Source: Glebionis coronaria
Taxonomy: Eukaryota > Streptophyta > Magnoliopsida > Asterales > Asteraceae
Reading direction: 5' to 3'
DNA: 64,000 nucleotides
NCBI GenBank assembly: GCA_025667525.1
Contig: JANFOE010002236.1
Span: forward strand, 1-64,000
Numbering within the stretch: position 1 is the first letter of the stretch; every line of letters begins with the position of its first letter. The notes under the pieces were generated by a model. That model was given only the letters and a program-made list of their open reading frames with translations, was not told the origin of the DNA and ran no database searches. A program made the translations under genes and the position numbers. Positions 58,185-64,000 of this stretch are shown here, one piece after another.

Positions 58185-59930
58185 CAAAGCCATCAATGCA
58201 CAAGTTAATGCTATGAGTCGGTCATGTAAAATATGCGGGGGATCTCATTCATACACCGATTGTCCTTCGACTCATCACAATCCGGGAAATTTGTATGCCG
58301 CCAACAGTAACTTTTCTACGGGAGGCTATCAAGCACGACCTCAAGGTGACCGCAATTTGTTCTGTTATCGTTTAAATAACTTCCTTTCACCACACGGTTT
58401 TCCCCCACAAAACCCAAACAACCTCAATCGCAACAATCAAAACCAACCTCGAGCTCTAAATCAATATCAAACCCAAAGAAACCCATATCCACCTCAAGGA
58501 AACAACCAAGTTTACCAACAACCCGCTTATCAACCACCTTCCTACCATGCTATTCCTCCCAACCAACCCACCGCATTTAATCACGAGGTTGAAACTTACA
58601 TGAGGACTAATGATGCGATAGTGCAGAATCTTCAGCGGCAAATGGCCAACTTGAAAGGAGATATGGTGAAACAAGGGAATGATCTTCGAGCCGATATGCG
58701 AAACTCTTTGAGCAGTCAAACGAATGACTTAAGGGATATGATGGCTAGTTTATTCCAAAGTAATCAAACCTCTGGTTCGGGTTCTCTTCCGAGTAACACC
58801 GTTGCTAATCCCAGAGGGGAGATGAAAGCAATCACCACTCAAAGTGGAAAAGGTTTAAAGGAACCCGAGCTTCCTACACCTACACCGGTTATTGTGACAA
58901 AGTAAAACGAGCCCCTTCTCCAATTCCTCTACCTTCTATTTAAACAATTCCTCCACTTTCTACTTCCACCCCTCCACCACCCAAGGATGTGAGTGAGAAT
59001 TCCATTCCAAAGCCTTCAACTCAACCCAATATACCTTATCCACCAAGGTTGAGGAAAGAGAAGTTGAAGAACAAGGATGATATTCAGGTTTCTAACTTTC
59101 TTAAAATGTTTAAACAACTGAATTTCAATATCTCCTTTGCTGAGGCTCTCGCTCACATGCCGAAATATGCTAAAATGTTTAAAGATCTTCTCAGTGATAA
59201 GGAGAAACTCCTTGATATCGCTCAGACCCAACTTAATGAGATTTGCTCCGCAGTGCTCTTAAGGAAATTACCAACCAAACTTGGTGATTCGGGTCGTTTT
59301 CTCATTCCTTGCAACTTCCCCGGGGTAGAGAATTGTATGGCCCTAGCCGACCTAGGTGCTAGTATAAACTTAATGCCATTAAGTGTTTGGAAACAATTAT
59401 CTCTACCCGAGCTATTCCCCACACGAATGATTTGGAATTAGCTAACCGTACGGTTGCTTATCCAGTGGGGATAGCCGAAGATGTCTTCGTCGGTGTCGAC
59501 AAATTCACCTTTCCGGCGGATTTTGTTATCGTTGACTACGAGATGGATCCCCGTGTTCCATTAATCGTTGGACGTCCATTCTTGAGGACCGGTCGCACTC
59601 TCATTGATGTACCCGCGGGCGAATTAATCATGAGAGTTGGTGACGATAAAATCTTTTCAACATGGGTAAACTTTCTAAGCAGCCTTCTGAAAACGAGAGC
59701 GTTAATTTCATTGACGTTCTTGATGAGGCTTGTGAAGAACATTTCAAAGACGCTTGTAAAATATGTTCTTCTTCTCTACCCATTGTTGCGTTGCCTCTAT
59801 TGCTCCCTCACTAACTCCATTTGGAGAAAGTGATTTCCTTTTCAAAGAATTTGAAGCAACTTTGGGAGATGTGGACTTAAAATATGACGATTCTCCCACC
59901 GATTGGGATGAAGACATTCATACCATTGAG
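58185..59930 (+). pseudogene. gag: Gypsy-3 Gag C-terminus and protease
   Basis: It resumes after the Gypsy-2 TSD with the knuckle CKICGGSHSYTDC, a Gln/Asn/Pro-rich region and KAITTQSGK. A TAA at 58903 and a frameshift follow. The frame 58989-59430 carries the protease ([17 protein letters not shown]), then a one-base deletion near 59428 moves [11 protein letters not shown] to the next frame. Another shift near 59660 precedes the acidic junction to pol. Compared with Gypsy-1 the order is identical; at least four lesions inactivate it. Confidence 0.85.
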
Positions 59931-62900
59931 AAACTTCTCAATGAGGACCATATTTCTCCACCATCTCCGAAGGAAATCTCTATCGATGATCCGACTTTGA
60001 CTACGCTGTCCATCGAAAATCCTCCGGATTTAGAGCTTAAGGATCTGCCGTCTCATCTCGAGTATGTTTTCCTTGAAGACAATAAGAAGTCACCCGTCAT
60101 CATCGCAAAGGACTTGAAAGAGGATGAAAAGTCTCGACTTATCGACGTGCTGAAGAATCATAAGAAAGCGATTTCTTAGAAAATCTCCGATATTCGTGGA
60201 ATTTATCCTCACTTTTACACACATAAAATTCTCATGGAGGACGACTTTAAACCCACTATTTAAAACCAAGGAAGGGTGAATCCCAAGATCCATGACGTTA
60301 TCAGAAAAGAGGTTATCAAACTTCTTGATGCGGGAATGATCTACCCTATCTCGGATTCACCATGGGTTAGTCCCGTACATTGTGTGCCTAAGAAAGGCGG
60401 AATCACCGTTGTGCCCAATGAAAACAACGAGTTGATTCCTACTCGTCTCGTTACAGGGTGGAGAGTTTGTATAGACTATCGCAAACTCAATGATGCTACG
60501 AGAAAGGATCATTTTCCCCTCCCTTTTATGGACCAAATGCTTGAACGTCTAGCGGGTAATTATTATTATTGCTTCTTAGACGGTTTCTCCGGGTATTTTC
60601 AAATTCCCATCGATCCTAAAAACCAAGAGAAAACCACATTCACTTGTCCTTATGGAACATTTGCTTACAAAAGAATGCCTTTCTGTTTATGTAATGCTCC
60701 TGGGACTTTCCAAAGGTGTATGATGGCTATCTTCCATGACATGGTTGAAGAAACTATGGAAGTCTTCATGGATGATTTCTCGGTCTATGGTGACTCCTTC
60801 TCTTCTTGCCTTGCCAATTTAGAACGTATGCTAAAACGGTGTGAAGACACTCGCCTTGTTCTAAATTAGGAAAAATGACATTTCATGGTAAAAGAAGGTA
60901 TTGTTCTTGGACATAAAATCTCCAAAGCCGGTCTTGAAGTGGACCGTGCTAAAGTTGATGTCATAGCCAAATTACCTCCACCTTCAACCGTGAAGGGTGT
61001 GAGAAGTTTCCTTGGTCATGCGGGCTTCTATCATTGATTCATTCAAGATTTTTCTAAAATCGCTCGCCCAATGACCCACCTCTTGGAAAAAGATACTCCT
61101 TTTATCTTTTCTAAAGAGTGTCTCAAATCTTTCAATCTTCTTAAGGATAAGCTAACTAAGGCACCGATCTTGGTTACCCCTAATTGGGAGCTACCTTTTG
61201 AATTGATCTGCGATGCTAGCGACTTTGCTATTGGAGCGGTTTTGGGCCAAAGAGTGAACAAACACTTCCAACCAATCCATTATGCTAGCAAGACAATGAC
61301 GGGGGCTCAATTGCATTATACCACTACAAAAAAGAGCTTTTAGCTGTAGTGTATGCTTTTGAGAAATTCCGCCCCTATTTTGTCCTTTCCACCACCATCG
61401 TGTACACCGATCATTCCACGTTGAAGTACTTATTGACTAAGCAAGATTCTAAGCCAAGACTTCTTCTTTGGGTTTTGCTCCTTCAAGAATTTAAAATCGA
61501 AATTCGTAACAAGAAGGGAGCCGAAAACCTAGCCGCGGATCATCTAACTAGACTTGAGGATCCTTATCAAGGGGATCATCCGAATCAAGAGATCAACGAC
61601 TCTTTTCCCCTTGAGGCCTTAATGTCTATCAACTCCAATCTTGATGACACCTCGTGGTTTGCAGACATTGCAAACTACTTAGCGGGTGGTATTCTCATCG
61701 AAGGGTTAACATCCCAACAAAAGAAGAAGTTTTTTAACGATGTTAAGACTTACTTTTGGGATGACCCTTATCTCTTCAAACAATGTGCTGATCTGATTAT
61801 TCGTCGATGTGTTGATGGACCCGCAGCTTTAGACATTCTCGAAGCTTGCCATAAAGGACCCACCGGTGGTCACTTTGGTCCTAACTACACCGCGAAGAAA
61901 GTGTTTGAATCGGGATTCTATTGGCCCACCATTTATCGTGACGCTCACGAGATGGTTAAAAAATGTGATGCTTGCCAACGCCAAGGCAAGATCACACATA
62001 AAGATGAGATGCCTCAAAATTTCATACAAGAATGTGAAATCTTTGATCTATGGGGCATCGACTTTATGGCCATTTCCATCATCTAAAGGGAACAAGTACA
62101 TCCTCGTAGCCGTTGACTACGTATCCAAATGGGTTGAAGCGAAGGCTCTCCCTACGAACGATGCGTGGGTGGTTGTGAACTTTCTGAAGCTACTTTTTGC
62201 TCGATTCGGTGTTCCTCGTGCTATCATCAGTGACCGCTGGACTCATTTTTGCAATGATCAATTTTCTAGAGTCATGGCTAAGTACGGTGTCAATCACTAT
62301 CTTTCCACCGCTTATCATCCCCAAACCAATGGTCAAGCTGAGATTTCTAACCGTGGATTGAAGCGAATTCTAAAGCGTACTGTGGGAGAGCATCATGCCT
62401 CGTGGGCCGATAAGTTAGACGATGCTTTGTGGGCTTTCCGTACCGCATATAAGACGCCTATTGGTTTCACTCCATATCGTCTTGTGTACGGGAAGGCATG
62501 CCACCTCCCTATTGAGCTGGAACATAAGGCATACTGGGCCTTGAAGTGGGCCAATTTTGACATCAACAATGCCGGTGATCTTCGGAAGATTCAACTCAAC
62601 GAGCTCAATGAACTGAGGAACGAAGCTTATGAGAACTCATTAATCTACAAGGAGAAGACCAAGATCATCCATAATGCTAGGATTAAGAACCGAGAGTTTC
62701 ACGTTGGTGATAAAGTTTTACTCTTTAACTCTCGGTTGAGGATCTTCTTGGGCAAGTTGAAGAGCCGTTGGTCTGGTCCATTCACCGTCGCCAAAGTTTT
62801 CCCCTATGGCACCATTGAGCATTCCCAACCAAATGGGCCTAATTTCATAGTGAATGGCCAGCGCGTGAAGCTGTACTTTGGTGAGGACATCTCTCATGAG

Positions 62901-62936
62901 ATGATTCCATCCCTCACCACGTTTCCCTTGAATTAG
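59931..62936 (+). pseudogene. pol: Gypsy-3 reverse transcriptase-RNase H-integrase (multiple lesions)
   Basis: RT ([33 protein letters not shown], intact FMDDFSVYGDSF), RNase H ([24 protein letters not shown]) and integrase ([37 protein letters not shown]) are all recognisable and end at TAG 62934. Lesions against Gypsy-1 are stops at 60177 (Trp codon), 60261, 60867 (Trp), 60876 (Cys) and 61037 (Arg), a frameshift near 61330 and a two-base loss near 62070. The Gly of the integrase DRG motif is Trp here. Most stops fit C-to-T or G-to-A changes, as from methylated, silenced DNA. Confidence 0.9.
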
Positions 62937-62944
62937 TTATGGGT

Positions 62945-63000
62945 CGAGTCAGGCTCGTGACTCGGTTAACAAAAATAAGCGCTTCTCGGGAGGCAACCCG
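62945..63000 (+). promoter_or_regulatory. Gypsy-3 paired 3' stem-loops
   Basis: CGAGTCA-ggctcg-TGACTCG (62945-62964) is perfect. The second stem is reduced to CGGG-aggcaa-CCCG (62987-63000). Position relative to the pol stop equals Gypsy-1. Confidence 0.62.
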
Positions 63001-64000
63001 TTGATCTATCCTTTACCGTTTTCATAATAAGTGTAGGGGGAGCCCCGTTTGTGTTTGTTGTCTTGTTTCTTATGATGTGCAGGTACTAAAGCTTCAAAAA
63101 TCCATTCACGATGACTTTTGACGAACCGTGGTCCCGTGTAACCATCTTCCTGGTTTTATCCTAAACTATCGTGATTCAATATTTCATATCTTATATATTC
63201 ACATTGAAATCACTATAGTTGTTCTTCCCTTAGCAAGATTTAAAAAAAGTGCACAATGTCCTAAGTGTAGGGGAGTTTACTCCCACATGCTTAAACATAG
63301 ATGACAATGTTTATATCAAGTGTAGGGGGACTTCTATCGAAGTAAGTGGGCTTTTCCATGAATTTGTCCTCATTTTAACCGGAAAATTTGATTTTTCGAT
63401 ATTTTTCAAAATTTTTAATCTATTTTGGCCTAGTTATTTACTTTCCTTGCTAAAAATAAAGTTTAATAAAGTGGTTTTAAACTCTTCAAAGTCGTGAATA
63501 TTTTGACTCAACCCGAGTTTACTTACCTAAGTTTACTCTAGCTAGTATCCTTAACGTGTTTAAGTCAAGTTTTGCTAGGCTTTTATATAGGGAACTTTAA
63601 AACGCGAAAGTCTTAACTCTCACGGGTTAAGAACAAGAACTTTTCGCAAGTTCCTATAATTGATCCTAAATGAGTCGTTTATCAAGGGAACTTTAAAATG
63701 CGAATTCTAAACTTGAAAAAGTCTAAGAGTTTGCAAGATCCTATAGATGACTCGAAAACCCAAAACTTTGATTTAATTGGCTAAGCATCCACGAGTCTCA
63801 TTCCTTGAGATTTTAAATTATGGAGAACGAGAGATGACATAGTCAATTATAAGTTTGGTATTGTTTCGTGAATTTATGTGAGTTAATTATAAGGTTTTTC
63901 TCCTATCGCTTGTTAATAAATATTTTTTCAATAAATAAGGTTGTACGATTTGAAAAGTTACTTAGCTTCTAGCACAAGATCGTTTAAAAGTTGTTCGGTA
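63001..64000 (+). other. Gypsy-3 3' non-coding region (to window edge)
   Basis: Homologous to Gypsy-2 54467-55470. Polypurine copies at 63029, 63263 and 63318. By comparison with Gypsy-2, about 1 kb more would precede the 3' LTR, outside the window. No gene seen. Confidence 0.8.

Larger units (their letters stand above)
2018..64000 (-). mobile_element. Copia-A: outermost Ty1/copia element, minus strand, runs past the right edge
   Basis: From its 3' end the visible parts are: 3' LTR (2018-2351), 3' non-coding region (2352-5206), RT-RNaseH and integrase (5207-8338), an 11-bp remnant between two insertions (39123-39133), protease and gag (42006-45062). Removing Copia-B and the solo LTR brings the coding parts together in the order and frame seen in Copia-B, which proves they are one element. 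The gag N-terminus, 5' leader and 5' LTR must lie beyond base 64000, displaced by Copia-C. The left flank 2013-2017 is TTTAT; the matching TSD cannot be seen. Confidence 0.8.
45063..64000 (-). mobile_element. Copia-C: second minus-strand copia element, runs past the right edge
   Basis: A 474-bp LTR with TG...CA ends, preceded on the minus strand by a polypurine tract, and a 3' ORF are visible. At 48005 it is cut by Gypsy-3. Copia-C's RT, integrase and gag would lie past base 64000. The flank 45058-45062 is ATACC; the second TSD copy is out of view. Copia assignment rests on the LTR/PPT form and on the resemblance of its ORF to a C-terminal region I recall from Asteraceae copia polyproteins. 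Confidence 0.65.
48005..64000 (+). mobile_element. Gypsy-3: Athila-like element, 3' LTR beyond the window
   Basis: 5' LTR 48005-49704, PBS 49707-49721, gag from 49922, interrupted at 50723 by Gypsy-2, resumed at 58185 through gag, protease, RT, RNase H and integrase to 62936, then 3' non-coding sequence to the window edge. Protein order equals Gypsy-1 with high similarity, but many stops and frameshifts mark it as older. The insertion target is the Copia-C ORF. Confidence 0.9.

Overview
The window is a block of plant nuclear repeat DNA made almost entirely of nested LTR retrotransposons. I found no ordinary host gene, rRNA or intact tRNA gene. The AT-rich base composition, the Ty1/copia and Ty3/gypsy polyproteins, the tRNA-Met and tRNA-Asp primer-binding sites and the 5-bp target duplications all indicate a flowering plant. 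Several proteins resemble, from memory, element families abundant in Asteraceae (daisy family) genomes: the long-Gag copia polyprotein, the C-terminal domain ORF of Copia-C, the 257-codon ORF near 31 kb and the acidic ORF near 53.5 kb. That assignment is an inference.

Layout, with names used only here. Bases 1-2017: left flank, probably the 3' end of a non-autonomous LTR element. Copia-A (minus strand) begins at 2018 with its 3' LTR and runs past the right edge. Its pol lies at 5207-8338 and its protease and gag at 42006-45062. Copia-A was hit three times: (i) Copia-B (plus, 8339-39117, TSD TTATT); (ii) a 2.87-kb solo Athila-like LTR (39134-42000, TSD AGTAC); (iii) Copia-C (minus, 45063 to beyond the window). 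Copia-B was itself hit by Gypsy-1, a complete Athila-like element (17694-28729, TSD GTAAA), and by a composite block (about 29471-37300). That block holds a promoter, a 15-bp repeat array and an ORF, cut by a 3-kb-LTR chromovirus whose 3' part is deleted. Copia-C was hit by Gypsy-3 (48005 to beyond the window), which contains Gypsy-2 (50724-58179, TSD AATAC). At the right end the nesting is four deep: Copia-A > Copia-C > Gypsy-3 > Gypsy-2.

All coding regions are damaged to some degree. Gypsy-1 is closest to intact: 1609-bp LTRs of equal length, an 889-codon gag-protease ORF and a 964-codon RT-RNaseH-integrase ORF separated by one stop and one frameshift. Gypsy-2 has no gag-pol. It carries one degenerate ORF with several Cys/His knuckles, yet keeps the same primer site, 5' leader block, 3' stem-loops and polypurine tract as Gypsy-1 and Gypsy-3, so it looks like a trans-mobilised parasite of autonomous Athila-like elements.

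The most interesting signals are shared non-coding structures. (a) Tandem arrays with a TTCCGAA-like core (a looser ATTCAGAT form in Gypsy-2) sit between promoter and start codon in five different elements. (b) A perfect or near-perfect inverted repeat lies directly downstream of the TATA box in both copia and gypsy LTRs. (c) Two consecutive stem-loops follow the last ORF in the three Athila-like elements. (d) The polypurine tract is repeated several times upstream of its working position. (e) A covarying hairpin lies just inside the LTR terminus.
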